Shown here: piece by piece, positions 1 to 30,003 of the stretch | How positions within the stretch are numbered: position 1 is the first letter of the stretch | Layout: each line of letters begins with the position of its first letter | DNA from: Seriola aureovittata | Lineage: Eukaryota; Chordata; Actinopteri; Carangiformes; Carangidae | NCBI RefSeq assembly: GCF_021018895.1 | Contig: NC_079364.1 | Span: 16,948,885-17,012,884, forward strand | Length of the DNA stretch: 64,000 nt | Direction of reading: 5' to 3' | Position numbers and translations under genes: made by a program | The notes under the pieces: generated by a model | The model's input: only the letters and a program-made list of their open reading frames with translations | Databases searched by the model: none | Told to the model about the DNA's origin: nothing

Positions 1-3000
1 CTGTTCATTTTTATTTAGAGATCACCTGAGACCATGCCATCCACATTAATACTGAGTCACATACACACTGGCATTGTTGGTGTTTACAGTTTTATACAGT
101 ATGTTCAGCTTTCTTTACTCAGTGCTGTCAGCAAAGCAACATCAAGTGCTAAATTCAGCAATGGTTAATTGTTCCACTAACAGTATTTTTTCTGAATGAA
201 TCATTTCCTCTTTAGCTTTGCCCTCATATTAAATGATCTCTAACATCCTTCTTGGCATCAACTGAAGGCAGCATGAGGCAAGAAAGAAACGAGAGAACAG
301 AGGGGGAGGGGAAGAGCAAGAGAGCGGATAAAGAAAGATGTAAGATATACAAAAAGGCAAATAAGCACAATCGGTCTTAGTTACAGAATGTGGATTTATC
401 AAAACTTCTATTCAGACTTTCTTTTTTTTTAAACAGAATTTGACTCTTTGTGTTGTGCAAACATCTGCAAACATGTATATACAATTGTGCACAAGTATCT
501 TGAGGCCATATAACCATCAAAGCTGCCCGTCCTCGGCATTGCTAATTCAACATGCATCACAAGCATTCTCTCACATAAAGCGCAGTGAAGTGACTGAAAC
601 GAGCTACATGAAGACACCTTATAAATACAGTCATGGAGCTCTGACCCCTGCAGCTGCTTCCTACAGACTCGTGTCATCGTATTTTGGCCATGCCCAAGCT
701 CTTCTTTCCTCTTTAGAGTTACAGCCCTCCGGGCCTACTGAGACTACAGCTGATCCTGTGCAGCTGGACAGCATCACCAGTCGCATGCTGGGGGCCAGGG
801 CCTAAGGAAGACAAGGAAGGGGCCGGGCAGGGCCAAGATGGACTGAGAGAAGCATGAGGGCGGGGACGGCTGGGATGAGTGGGGAGATGTGGGCGGCATG
901 GGGAAGGAGAAAAGGGATTTGCGCCCTTTCAGCTCGTCTTCAGCTCTTCATGCTCGACTGACCGCAGTAATAGATAAGCACACCCTGCAGCTCTGCATAA
1001 TGACTGGCTACATCCGCTAAACTGTACTGCACCACATCTCCTCGTCTTTCTTTTCTCTGCTTTCTGCTCTTGTCATATATAGAGCGGATATATACATTTT
1101 GCATGTATCACTGTAAATAAAGTGGTTCCTGCAAAACAACTGTTGGAGATAATACTGTATTCAGCTCTTACCCTGAGAGCTAGCAATATATTGTACGTGT
1201 GAATGTACTATACATGTGTGTGTATGGGTGTGAATGACAGTGTGGGGAGAGGGAGCAGCACTGGCAGCACCTGTGACCCACACTGCAATGGAAACTGATT
1301 GCACACCTGAACAGCACCTGGCCACAATCACAGTCTGGGTCTGAGGAGGGTCTCCCATGGGACCGAGCATTAGCACATGACACCTGCCCCAGTAAAAACA
1401 CACTGGGGATGCCAGTGTGACGTGGGATTTGACACTTCACAAAAAGCCTTGAGGAACAATTAGAAATGAGAAAAGGGAAGGACTGGAAGAGATTACTTCC
1501 CCCAATGTAATACACAATGGCGAATGGTTGTATAATGTCTTTTTTTTGTATCTTAAAATATTTTTCACTGACACCGAAACAACTTAAAAGGAAAGCAAAG
1601 GTAACTGCACCATCAAACCCTTACTGAATGCTGACATGATGAAAATCTTGGGTACCAGCAACTTATTACCTTCCCTCTGGCTTGTGGCTTTTACCAATGG
1701 CTTTTTTCCCAGATGTATTGCTGGCAACAGAAAAAGATTGAATGAAGGCAGTATCTGTTTCAGCTTGTTATCAGAAGTTATTTGTTATTAAAGCTGAAAA
1801 AAGTTCTTAGCAAAAAAGGCAACACAAACCCAAAAAGAACGTAATGCAAAAATGCTGCATATTGCAAGTCCTATTAACATAATACACTGTTAACAACTGG
1901 TCATGATTGTTTTTCTATTTTATTATGCAGTCACTTGGGACAATTTATGCCAACAAATGGAACTGAGCGAGCAAATTATTTTAAACAAACAAGGTCAGAG
2001 ATTATTTGATTGCTTTAGTCCCTGAAATTAGTTTTAAATTCTCACTGAGGCCCTCATGATATCGAGCTCTAAGGTTTCTCAGATTACGGTGACAAGTCTA
2101 TCATTTATTACAGACCACAAAGCAAATATATTAGTCTCTGAAGTAATGTGTTACTGGACCCTTCAAGTGACATGTTACTTTTGCATCTCAAAAGCCAAAT
2201 CAATCATTAACCCTGTATGAGCTTCAGAATTTCATAACGGCAAATTAATCAGTGATTGATCAATGAAGTTCTTAGAAATTGCGAGAGCAAGTTCAAAGAG
2301 GGAGTCTTCACTTGTAGTACAGTCTGAAAAACATTTCAGTAGCCTCACTTGATTGTTTGTTCGTTCTGTGTTGCTGTTAAGTTGTTTGTTCCTGTGAACA
2401 AAAAATAAACAGAACAACAAAACATTTTAATAAGTGGTTGTCAAAAAGAAATCTGCTGCGTACTACAGTCTCCCCAGCTCTGGGAAAACTTTGTCTCTGG
2501 GAAGCAAAAACATATTTTATGTGTTAAGCATTAGTACTGTGTGGTCCACACTTTTTCTTATTGGGCTTGCATAATTAATTCCAATAGTAACAGAAAACTC
2601 CAAGTGACTGATGGAAATACAGACTAAGGCAATACAGCTTTAATAGAAAAAATAAGAGAAAGTATCTCATCATTACTTATGATGTTCTGTGTATGTGGAG
2701 TCTTTGAAGTTGGCAATACAGAGACAAAACAGGACAGCTACACAACCGCTCGCTCACACATTACAGTCATGTGTATGTCGATGGGCTGGGAGCAAGATGC
2801 ATGCGGCTCTGTGCGTGTGTTGATGAAGGCATTAAGCTGATTAGCTTTTATGCAGGGCTAAAGCTGTATGAGTAATATGCATGAAGCACACCAGAGAAAC
2901 GTGAGTGTGGAATTACAACTCAGCAGTTGTGATATCATGTCCTCAGGCACATGGCTGGAAAAAACTGATGCAAAGCAGTCAATGCAACAGTTACGCAGTG

Positions 3001-3900
3001 ACAGCCAACATGAAACCCAATTTTGTTTTAAAAATATCCAAAGGAAAAGGTTGAAAATGTTCGAGAGCAAGAGATAGATAAGGAGTGATCTTTTAAAGCG
3101 CCTTTTCCACTGGTCAAAAAACCTGCCAACCCATTGGGCTTTTGTCGGCAATGGAAAAGGGTGCAATAAGTATCCACACTCAAATGACACTGCAGTAGAC
3201 ACGGCTATTTATGGGCTCTGGCTCCGATCGGCGCTGGTGTAAGCACAACACCCCGATGAACATGCTAATTTTTGCCCCTTTTGCTTCTGTAACGTCTTTC
3301 AGATCACACAGACACTGTAGACAGACCTGTCACCTGTCCAGCAGGGTGCTGTTTAGCCAGAAACACTGCGGCTGCACTGCATTTGGAGACGAAAGAGTGA
3401 GCTCCAGCCCCAAAGTATGTTTTAAAAACTCCAACACTTTACAGGAGCACCACGCCAGGGATGAGATGTGACAGATCTGTTTTACCAGTTTGCACGGCAG
3501 CGAGCAGCTCACTGTTTCTCCACTGCGTCTGTGCTCTGTAGGCAGTTGTGTGTGTCCTCAGTCCAAACAGAAAAGCAAACTGTAATGGCAGTGGAAAAGG
3601 AGTCGATCGGCTTTTATTAGTGGGTTAACCCGCATTTAAAAACCTGCTTATGCCTGCTCATTTCGGTGGCAAGGGGTGACATTACCCCTATTTTCCTCTA
3701 TTCCAATAAAAGCATGCAAACTGTGACCACTGACAGCTGTAGATAGCAACGACCCTGTTTTGCTAATCAGCACAGTAACTTTAAAGTATTATCTGAGGAT
3801 AGGTCAAAGAATCAAAAGGCTCTTTACACTTAGTGGAAAACAAGAGCAGTCCATTAAGTAAATAATGACAAAAAAGCAAACATCAAGCATCCTATACGCA

Positions 3901-3902
3901 CA

Positions 3903-3955
<53 letters not shown>

Positions 3956-4038
3956 AGACACACACACAAACACAAACACACACACACACAGACACAGACA
4001 TAGACATAGACACAGACACACACACACACACACACACA

Positions 4039-4115
<77 letters not shown>
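3901..4115. repeat. (CA)n microsatellite, interrupted
   Basis: About 215 bases of CA dinucleotides, broken by AACACA and GACATAGACATAGA interruptions in the middle. It generates long artificial Thr-His and Cys-Val reading frames on both strands that are not genes. Confidence 0.98.
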
Positions 4116-4117
<2 letters not shown>

Positions 4118-5292
4118 ACATCCACAATCCCAATATAGCGTGAAATAAAGGAGCAGAGTGCAGCTCCCTCAGTTGTTACTCATCGCCTGTGGTAATTGCC
4201 CAGATTGTTTGAAATCAACCTCCCCCACTGACTTCCCCTCAATGAGCCGACACCACAAGACAAAATCTCAGCAGGTAATTAGATCTAACCATCCCTTGTC
4301 AGGGCTATGAACTGTTGGCTATCACTGTGGCTAAACAATCAGAACAACTGAATGAGAGCCAACCCTCCATTACAAGACCTGCAGAAGACTTCAAGTCAAG
4401 CATTACTACATACAGAGAAAGAAGTGAGGTTCAGTGAATTACACCCATTGAACTCATCAGCTGCACAGGTACATGAGACAACCGCGATTAACGACTGTGT
4501 AAGTTTAAGAAGATAAATGTGTAATCTTAGGATAGTTAGAGGATAAAAGATTTTTGCGTTAGAGCCTTGTATTACAGCATGGGAGGCGACAAGCTTTTAT
4601 GAACCGAGTCTGGTCTCAGAATTACCCAAACCACCAGAAGCTGGTTCAATGTGCCGTACAATGTAACTGACAAGGCTGTCAGGAGTCACGCAGGAGCTCA
4701 GTGTGAGGCAGCTGCTCTGTAGGCGCACAGGACTGTGTTTTAACTAGGTGAAGGAGTGAAAAATGAATTTCTCACAATCTTACATAACACGTGTTGAAGA
4801 AAAAGACTTTAATAAAAAATATTTATAAAAACAAAAAATATCTACAGATGATAAAAACGAGGAACCATATGCACATGACAGATGAAAGGAACCAGTAACA
4901 TGCAAGTTCAATATTCAGCCTAAACTGGCGACTTGAAAATTTTTGAATTTCGGGAACAGTCCTACCAGCACTGTATTATTTCCTCTTGTGATACTTCACC
5001 TTGATACTCTGGCACCAAATATCCATATCTTTAATTAAAACATGTAGACGCTCTAAATGGACTCTAATATGACTTAGCAGAGTCACTACTTCATGCCGCC
5101 TCATGAACCATGATAAACTTACGGTGAAGAAGAAGAGAAACTGACAGGGGGAATATAGCAAGGAAAGCGGGAGGAAACAAATCACAGAGGCGATTCTTTC
5201 AAGTCGAGAGGCTGTGCCCTCCTCAGCTTTTATAACACTCATGGCATAAATAAAATCAATAAAGACAATGTGACATTAAGGCCCCACACATG

Positions 5293-5294
<2 letters not shown>

Positions 5295-5345
<51 letters not shown>
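5295..5345. repeat. (CA)n microsatellite
   Basis: About 50 bases of uninterrupted CA dinucleotides within the tcf12 intron. Confidence 0.97.
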
Positions 5346-5348
<3 letters not shown>

Positions 5349-8300
5349 CAACCCAGCGCTGTGTCCACAGCCAGGAGAGAGCAGGTCTTTCACTGTCACA
5401 CACAGACACACACCCGGGCATAAACACACGCAGGCTTCATGACGAGGAGTGTATCGTACCATCGTTATCATGTGTAACATATTGTGATAGTATCGAGTTA
5501 CTCTGTGATTCCCACCCTCAACCAGTGCCACAGTGTTTTTGTAACTAAATTGACATTGACATACTTATGTGCACCAGGGTAAATGAACCATCCATCATAC
5601 AGTCTAACTTTTTCCAACTGTTGTAATTCATTTTTAAGTAGATGTTTGGCATATCTGTGTGACAATCACTACTATCAATACTGTCTGTCAGGCCATAGGA
5701 ATCACTAGAATGATATGTCAGCAGACTGTCCGAGTTTAGCCTCTTTAAACGCATGTGACCAGCGGTTGAGTCAATGGGACTCACATGGCTGAGACTTAAA
5801 AAGTTTGTCTATAGCACAATAGCATGAACAATGTGGCTGCCACCTGTCGGGCAGCATGCAGTGGATGACGTGCAGGTTAGTAAGAGGATTGTAGCACAAG
5901 AGGGTGGGGCTAAGATGCAAGTGAAGCCCAGACCAGCTGATAGATAGTCTGCCCTAACATGGGGGCCAGCCCCCGGGGAGAACAGTCATCGTTAAGCAGT
6001 CAGTGGCTCCCCGGCATTCAACCGAAACCCTCATTCTTCAGCTTCAAACTCCCACACGCTTTTCTAGTCAGACTGGGACCGCTTCATTTCAGAGGTCTGT
6101 TCTAGTTCTGTTTGAAATCACTTGTTAGAGGTTCGTGTTACTGGAAAAAGACAAAGTGGCTTTTCTTTACACAACAAAGGACTGTAAATCAGCTTATTTT
6201 TCCGTTGTTGCAAGTTTATATATAAAACAAAGCTGCAATATTCAATTCATATGTCATGTCATTTACCAAATACACAATAAGCCACCCTCTACAGCTAACT
6301 AATACACACTGTGACTGTATACTATAACTTCTCTTTGACTCCTTGACATCCATAGAACCTATGGCGGGCATTTTCTAATCAAAATGTATCTCAACAGGCT
6401 ATGTTTATTTGGTAACTACATACAAGCTGACATGATTAATGTTTTTCATTATCTCCCTGCATAAAAAGAATTCCTGCTCACTGTGAACCATGCCATTCTG
6501 AGTACATTTAAAAATGTTGACAGTATACTAAGTATTGTTAATATACAAGAATACACTGCGCCTCACATTGCATATAGTCCCACAGTCAAAGATTATTCGT
6601 GCATTAGTGCAAAACTAAACAGTGAATCCATGTGGTCCAGTGTTTTTGTAATCAGGTATGGTTACAGTATGGGTTGTGGCTCACAGGAATGTTTTACCAG
6701 AACAAAGGTCCACTGTTCCAGTGTGTTTCAAGAGGATACATCATCAAAGGCAGATACACCAATGAAGAAGTTTACATCTCTGAGGTAGCAAAGTAGGAGT
6801 TGATTTGAATGTCTTTTAAGGTCTTTAATGTCTAAATCCAGTGCATATCAACTATAGCATGTGCATGTACAATCCAAACTTTCTCTACCATATACAGACC
6901 CAATTCCAACCACATGCTAATCATAATATACAAGATCAGAACACAGTGTAATACATAGTTAACTACTGTTTGCCTCCGGTTTCTTTGATCTGCACTATTA
7001 CTGTTATTTTGACTTTTGGTGGGTACATGAGACAGCAGCAGCATATTCCACAGAGGTCACAGAGGATCAGACTTTCACAGTGGATTGTGCAGCGGAGTGG
7101 TCTGTTTTTCAACTGTTGCTCCTCCAGATTGATCTTGTCCATTGTGTTCAAACTCTAGAGATCTTTAAATCAAATAAATTAAATCTGTAAGCTGTTTAGC
7201 CAAGCAGTAGTATGAATGCTCAGTTAATGGGCAAGATGAGAGAAATGGCTTGACTACAGTGAGGACTGATATTCTTTGCTAGAGCAAAAGAAAATATTTC
7301 AGTCAGTTGTTTTTCCAAAGGAAAATCTAATCACTGTTGCATTTTCAAAATACAAAGCATGGTTTAGATTGACTGTGCTGATATACCAGACTAAACATAT
7401 TCATGTAAATGTGGAAAGTATGACATTAGGGTTATGTATTGGGCACTTCCCATCAGGGACAATACACTGAATAACAGGCAGGAAACATAAATTGGTCCTA
7501 AGGGCTCTGACACACCAAGCTGACTGCCGGCCACCTCTGGGTCATTTCTGAATGTCTGTAGCCATTTATCGTCCATAGTTTCTGCCACACAGTGTATCTG
7601 ACAGTTTACTTACTTACTCTAGGCAGACCTCACGGTAGCAGTTTGGCCAACTCAGCATGTTGAATTCATGGTGGAAGATGTCAGGGAGGCAAAGCTCTCT
7701 GACTGGCTTTTAAGTCTAGCAAGTCCATGATTACGCCACTTTAGTGCACTTTTAAGTTTTAGCGTCTGCCTTGATTTTCCCTTTAAAGCAAGCAAATCTA
7801 GAATTTCACACACCTGACAGAACACCTGTTGGCGGCCTCAGCAGTTCAGGAACTACTCAGTATGTTTGGATGCCACCTGACTTGGAACAATCCATTGAGC
7901 AGTTCAGAAACTGTAGAGACTGAATGAATTCAGCCCTACTTCTACTTCAAGATCAACTGGAGCCCTACCTACGAGCATAACTGTGTATTTCATGGTTGCA
8001 TGGTTGTTCTACCCTGTTCGTTGATAGGTAATAACCCTCCAGACATGATTTAATGGCGTTGCTGAAAACTCCATAAGTCCATGTAAGTCCCAAATATTAT
8101 TGTGGAAAAACAGTTTAATAAAACCATACTCATCTTGAATTCCAGGCATGAGATAAGCACAGGCAATTCCAGTTTACAATCATACCGTCTAAATCTGACA
8201 TATCACTTCATCAGATCAAATCCATATTAGGCAGCTCATAAGTATAATTACAGACGCAACTGAAGTGCGGCGAGATATCCAGTGTATGTGAAGCAGTCAT

Positions 8301-8639
8301 GTGATCAATTACAAGAATGATAACATTTTGTTTCAATTCAGCGGCAGTCATTTGTGAACTAATCGCTTTGCTTGGAAACCAGTCTCCAGGGCCATTACAT
8401 AATGAGCTGAGATGTAGTTAGCCATAAAACTGTCGAGTGGTTACACATCACAATGATGCCAGGCCAAAGAGCTGGATAACATACAGCCTTTAATTGTTAT
8501 AATGGGAGAACATATTGCAAGTCAGTAATAGAGTATGTAGTTGCAGAAGGGGGTATTTTTTGTGATCATTATCAAAATACAAATTATAATTTGGTAGAAA
8601 TAAATACAGCCACATATTTGTGTTTAGGAGGAAAATAAA

Positions 8640-8995
8640 ATACAATAATAGCTAGAATTACCGCCTCGCGCTTGTATGCCCCCACCCACCAAGTTCATCC
8701 TTTACCATTTGAATATAAAATGTCATCACTTCATCATTTTATCCTATTTGATATTTGTGTTAAATTATGTAATAATTAGCTTCATGGCCAAAACATGTTT
8801 TTGAGGTCACAGTGACCTTGACCTTTGACCACCAAATTCTAAGTAGTTCATCCTTGAGTCCAAGTGAACGCATGCATCAAATTTGAAGAAACTCTCGCAC
8901 AGCGTTAGTGAGATATCGCATTCATAATAATGGGATGAACGGACGAACGGACGAACGGACGGAAAACGGACGGACGGACGGGACACTATGTTTAT
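8640..8995. mobile_element. Dispersed teleost repeat with (ACGG)n tail
   Basis: The block carries the phrases GTGACCTTGACCTTTGACCA, AGTTCATCCTTGAGTCCAAG and GAGATATCGC, then tetranucleotide ACGG/ACGA units at about 8938-8980. I recognise this combination as a very common interspersed element in fish genomes, probably a non-autonomous retroelement with a simple-sequence tail. There is no coding capacity. The left boundary is uncertain. Confidence 0.6.
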
Positions 8996-9932
8996 TGTAG
9001 CAAAACCAGTAAAGTGACACAGGACATGCCTCCACAGGCCTGGTTCAGTTGTTACACCTGAACGCTGCAGTGAAAACTTTTAAGCGAGCAGAGGAGTCCA
9101 AGGAGTTTTTAATGCATGAACAGCTGAAACGTCCAGCTTCTGTCATTGCAAGTGGAAGTGTAAATGCAAACTTGACTAAAACTACAGTACTGAATAAAGA
9201 AACCATGTTTAACAAAATTGAGTAACAAACTCACTTTGATATAATTATTAATCTTAAATAACAACCAGTTTATTGATAATGGGGTGATAGAAATAATCCA
9301 ATAGGGTTGTGGAGGTACATCGGACCAGAAAGGTCAAGAACCAGTGATCTAAGAAACACTATAATTAAAGGGAGTCACTGTTCCCAAAGTTAAATATAAA
9401 ACGTAGAAAGAGAAATCTTCCTATCTATATCAGCAAACAAATGAAATGATGAGGATTATATGATAAACCCAAAGGCAAAGACCACAAAAAAAGTAACATT
9501 CAATAATCTACATTAAATTCAAAATGTCTGATCTTTCAGCGAGAGGGTCTTTGGTACAACTGTCTGTTTAACCTCACACCCAAAACACACAAAGCCCTGC
9601 TGCCAATGGAAGTTGCTGAGGGCAGTTTTGATGTCTAGGAGACAGCTTCTTATGACGGAAAGCTATACTGATGGCGTGACTTCTAGCCTGGGGGAGGGTC
9701 ATCACAGGAGGAGGGAGAGGGAGATACAGAGAGGGGAGGGGGATTAAGGGAGGAAATAAAGACAGCAGGAGATGGGGAAAAAAAATAGCCCTGTAGCCTG
9801 GCAAGACTTGCAGTAGTGCTACCTCCAGATGCAAAATGTGCCTCAACCTCAATCAGACCATTTATTTTACAGGACGTCTTTCCACTACCAAAGGGCATGT
9901 GACGGGTGAGTTGAAGACAATCATTTACTTAC

Positions 9933-25764
<15,832 letters not shown>

Positions 25765-25828
25765 CCTGGCGATCTACAACCTGCAGAAGACAGAGTGCAC
25801 CAGGTCACATCTTTGCTGCTTTATTTAA

Positions 25829-25850
25829 CGGGGGGCGGGGGGGGGGGGGG
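25829..25850. repeat. Poly(G) tract
   Basis: GGGGGGCGGGGGGGGGGGG in the first intron of tcf12, about 70 bases upstream of the acceptor of the ATG-bearing exon on the minus strand (where it reads as poly(C)). Confidence 0.9.
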
Positions 25851-26589
25851 AACTAGAGCCACGGGAAATGACTTCCATGAGAGGTATTTGTTATGGATGC
25901 AGAATAAAGACCATCACTGTGAAGTAAAGTTGGCTGTGGCGTTGCATCACACAGAGACACTGACAGTGCTGCCACATACTAATTGATCAAATGGTGCAAA
26001 GATTTTGTTCGCACACATGTAGTTTTTCCCTGTACACTGCGCTGATTAAAAGGAGATAACGCCGTTGGTGGGAGCTCTGAATGGCTGGCACAGCTTGCCG
26101 GGACCTGCAGCATCGCATTATTGCAGTGTTTCTCTGTTAAAAAAAAAAAAACACCGCATGCTGCTGGTGAGACATTTACATAACTCACTGACTGGGCTTT
26201 CACTGACGATGTAAATGTCAGTGATTTGTGTGGCAGATTTTCCAAACAAAACGACGGTTAATCTTAGCGGAGGCACCTAACGTCACTTAGGCTAGCTGGC
26301 TAACGCTAACTGCAGTTAGTTGTTCATATGGATTGAAATAGCTAGCAAGCTGCAACCAGCTGCAGCGGTTTTGTCCATGTAGACATTAGTACAGAGAAGA
26401 CGGTGCCGTCCAAACGACTGAAACATAAATTACATACTGCTTCAAGATAAGTAACACAGCCAAACAAATATTGCAAATGACAGTCTCAATCCCTTGCTCC
26501 AGAACACAAAACGCAATGATGGTCTTTCTCAACTCCCAACTTCTTTCACAGGTCCGAAAGCTTTTAGTAAACTCCCACTGATAATTTAC

Positions 26590-26830
26590 CTTTTTTCCGA
26601 CTAAAATCCCGACTAGGGTGATCTGGTGAAGGCTCGCTTTCTTGCAATACGCCTCAAAATAGCGAAATATGGGTTTAAAGACAATACCTGGGAAAATTTC
26701 CTCTATATATATCAGTTACGAGTTTCCCTTAGGCAGACATTTTTGCTTTGCAAACGCCTAAGCACCACGATGACATTGGTTATTGTATCCCTCCGCCGAG
26801 CGCAGTGACACGCTGGTCCCACACAGCGGG
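26590..26830 (-). promoter_or_regulatory. tcf12: tcf12 non-coding first exon and promoter region
   Basis: The first coding exon of tcf12 has an acceptor (ttctgcag) ending at 25781, 17 bases upstream of the ATG, so an upstream non-coding exon must exist. The best donor on the minus strand is AAAAAG|GTAAAT, with the exon ending at 26590. Sequence beyond it is relatively CpG-containing compared with the flanks. The upstream edge is not defined by the sequence and 26830 is only a guess. In mammals TCF12 likewise has a non-coding 5' exon. Confidence 0.5.
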
Positions 26831-28140
26831 AGATGCTGTGAGAGTCAGCGCACACACCCCGACACACCACCCGGTTATCTCTACTTTATTACTATGAACA
26901 CTACATCTAGTTCAGTTTAACGGACTGTATTGTCTCAGAAATCTTGGCATTTGAATACTTGCAACACGGTGTTTTCATTTTAAATAAGCTATATTCAAAG
27001 CTTTCTATCAGTTGTTATATTTTTAAACATTGTCCATAGTTTTTTTTTGTCTCACAAAGCTGTGTGTGTCAAACATTCCCCGCAGCAGAGGGATGCAAGC
27101 ACTGCAGAAGGACCTAGATTTAATCTAAAAACTTTGCCTACCTCTTTCAGTGCTTGCAATTAACTACTACGTGTGTTCAGAATAAAATAATAAATCATTT
27201 TTATTTGGTTTTTCAAGCATTTGTTTTTTTTTCAGCTGTTTTCATCAGTTGTTGTATCGAGAGTGTTGGGCGATTTACGCCTTCCTTTCTAATTAGTCCA
27301 TTGGTTTACAGTATCACTTTCTTACATGCAATTAAATTTATGCTTTTATAGTTGGCATTTATTTTCAGCAATAGCCATTGAGTGTATTTACATTCTGCTG
27401 ACTATATGCAGGTCTGCCGGTCTTGTGCATAATTTAAATAGGATACCATTTCACAAGAAACGATATATGCATGTACTGGACATGATTGTGAAATACGACC
27501 ACAGCTGATCTTTATAATTTAGCTATACCACATACTATGTATACTCAATATTTTACTGCAGCCAAAATAATGCCTCATTATTTCCTCACTGTAATGTTGT
27601 ACCTAATTTTTGGCAGAAGCAGCCATTTTTAGTTCAATAACTAACCTTACACAGAAAAGACATAATTCCACTTTATGATATTTTAAATTGACAAGCACAG
27701 AATTATATAACCATTCGCCTAGTTTGCTACATTTTCTTTCAGAAATCTAGTGTCTCTGGCATTTTACATTTGTAGAACCACAAAACCTCCATATTTCTGT
27801 CTCAGTCCAAAGGTGCGGTCCAGCGATTCTACTCTAACACACTTTTTTTTGTCTAATTCAGTGAATGTCTCCTTAGGTCTACTCGCTGTCTGCTCTGGGT
27901 GTGCTGCAAAATACTGGCTCTGTAAAACAACGTGGCCTGGACCGAGTAACACAACACTACTCCAGCCAATCAGCAACAGGGGGCGTACGTGATTGTGCAC
28001 AGGACAAGGGAAAGAAGAAAATGGGAGACGGCGGGGGAGGGAGCAGCTGGAGAGTAGATGTATAAGTTGGAGCAAGAGATGGTAAAGCTGCCGAAATTAA
28101 CATGATGAATTCCTCATGATTGCATAGTCAAGACGGAGAA

Positions 28141-28326
28141 ATGGCCAAGAAACAGGCAGAGAGGAGAAGGTCAGCAGAACAAAAACTGAAAGAGAAGGGC
28201 TATGATCAGGCGAGGGGGAAGACCCGTGTCCTTATCGGTGAGGCTGTCCAACCGGGGAGAGACCTCCGAGAGTTGAAAGGCATGAAGGTGGAAGCAGACG
28301 GTGCTCTGTTTCTGCTTGACAGCTGG
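28141..28326 (+). pseudogene. Orphan exon or fragment of a teleost multi-copy gene (KTRV..LKG..ALFLLDS type)
   Basis: From the ATG at 28141 the frame reads MAKKQAERRRSAEQKLKEKG, then YDQARGKTRVLIGEAVQ, RELKGMKVEADGALFLLDSW, and reaches a possible donor (CTGG|GTGACA) after 28326. The open frame itself stops at 28386. The basic start followed by a TRV-IG...LKG-K-A-FLLDS block resembles the first exon of a family of uncharacterised fish proteins that also carry a transposase-like middle domain. No following exon of that family is evident downstream, so it may be a relic or the first exon of a gene I cannot complete. Similarity is from memory. Confidence 0.4.
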
Positions 28327-30003
28327 GTGACAGAGCCAATGGGTCAGTGGGGACTGAAGGGAGCTGTGTATTTGTTTGGCTGTTGAATTCTTTCTCCAGA
28401 ATCGCGCATTTCTCCCTTTTATCAAGTGACCTGACGTTTGTGAAAACCAGTCAAGTCAGTGACCGCTTGCATCTTGTATGGATGTAGGGGATTCTGATGC
28501 CTGTCTATTCATGGTGTAATGGTATGGGTGCTTGGAACAGCCAAAAAGGAAGCAGAAAGACAATTAATTTCACATTTGATAAACGACATTATATTGCACA
28601 TTGTGTGAAATCCAAATTTTTGTACTGTACTGACTTTTATTTAAAAATAGAGCTCAAAATTAGTATCATGAAATATTCATATGTGTTATAAGAAATCTTT
28701 CCCTCACAGGTAACCTGAAAGTTTCAATGAATTCATGTGCACGCTGACTGTACAAATGTTCCTATAGTTTTATGGTACAGTTTTTCAGTAATCAAAATGG
28801 AAATTCAGTTTAATTTTACATTATAGCACGTTTATAATTTCTCCTATCAGAGCTTATTAAAAATAAAGGTGACATGAAGCATTAACAGATTCCTGCTGAA
28901 GATGACCCTGTACTATGTCCATGTCAAATTTTATGTGATTTTACTGTAAACTTTTTGGGGAAAATTAAACTGTTCAGGATCTAGTATTTGCAAAAGCAAA
29001 ATGAATAACTTTATGTTATTTTCACACATTACCAAATCCTGCAAAAACAAAAAACAAAACAGATACAAATATGTAAGGTGTTCATATTAATAGAATAATG
29101 TAAATGAGAGCAGATAGTATTACATTATGTAAAACAGTGGAATGCTATTTTTTATCAAAGTAATACATAGCCTAGAACTTATATGAACGATTGTATGATA
29201 TGATATAACAAATACATTTCATTTAGAACAGCAGGTACAAATTTAAATATTTTAAAATGTATACATCACAAAGATATGATATCTTAACTTTTAGGGGTAC
29301 AATAAGTTACAAGAAAGAAATCAAGTTCATATAAAATCTGAATAATTTTCATGCTTCTAGTCCTTTTTTATTTCATTCATATTTATTTTGTGAATCTATT
29401 CACTTTTTTAGTGCTTTTTAAACTTCATATTATTTTAATTTTGTTATACGGTAGTAGTTTCATTATAAAGTAGAGACTATAAGGAGTTGTTTGTCATAAA
29501 TTAGTGAAATAGAGCTACCTTAAATGAATCTATTTATGTGGACATTGAATTTTTTGTTGAGCTTATGCTTTTATTCTGAAGGGTTCAGACCAGAAAGTGT
29601 TATGGCTGTGTTAGGAAAGAATAAGGGACATTTTCCTTCATGGTAAGAAAATGGGTGAAAACAACGCAACCCTATAAAGCTATTAATGAAACATCAGCTC
29701 GCAGTGACAAAAAAAATCTAAACCAGTCCGTTGATCTGAAGGTCTGAGAGTGAGAGAGGAAATCAACTGCCAAAACAAGGATAATTAAAGCTGCAGGGAT
29801 AAATGATCTTGCTTCACAAGGTGGAGAAAATATATGAAATGATGGACATGTTGCTTTGGAGTGTGGAACTTTTACATTCAAGCCCTTGCAAAATGAGTCC
29901 AGACAATGCACATTAAACCAGTGCGGAAGAGGGGAGCAACCGTAGTGACAGAGACGGAGTACGCTACAGCAACTAGGAGTATGGTGGGAAAACCTAGGAA
30001 ACA

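Larger units (their letters stand above)
1..9932 (-). other. tcf12: tcf12 intronic sequence (intron after the fourth coding exon)
   Basis: No exon is recognisable in this stretch on either strand. It contains two (CA)n microsatellites, a (GA)-rich start near 290-340 and a dispersed teleost repeat at about 8640-8995. The next tcf12 exon, which should encode the SLYSRD region, was looked for and not seen, so the intron probably extends past the window edge. Long introns at this position are usual for TCF12. Confidence 0.6.

Noticed and set aside
440..805. 121-codon plus-strand frame near the window start
   Set aside because: No domain, no splice context, Ser/Leu-rich random-looking sequence within the tcf12 intron. 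It was also examined as a possible tcf12 exon on the other strand and does not match.
3804..4143. Several long reading frames of Cys-Val, Thr-His or Thr-Asp repeats
   Set aside because: They are translations of the (CA)n microsatellite on both strands.
7500..7900. Possible dispersed element starting GGCTCTGACACACCAAGCTGAC
   Set aside because: The opening phrase resembles a fish repeat, but the rest does not give a convincing second end, so it was not listed as a feature.
1..9932. Search for the next tcf12 exon (SLYSRD-type)
   Set aside because: No matching minus-strand segment was seen. The exon is taken to lie outside the window.
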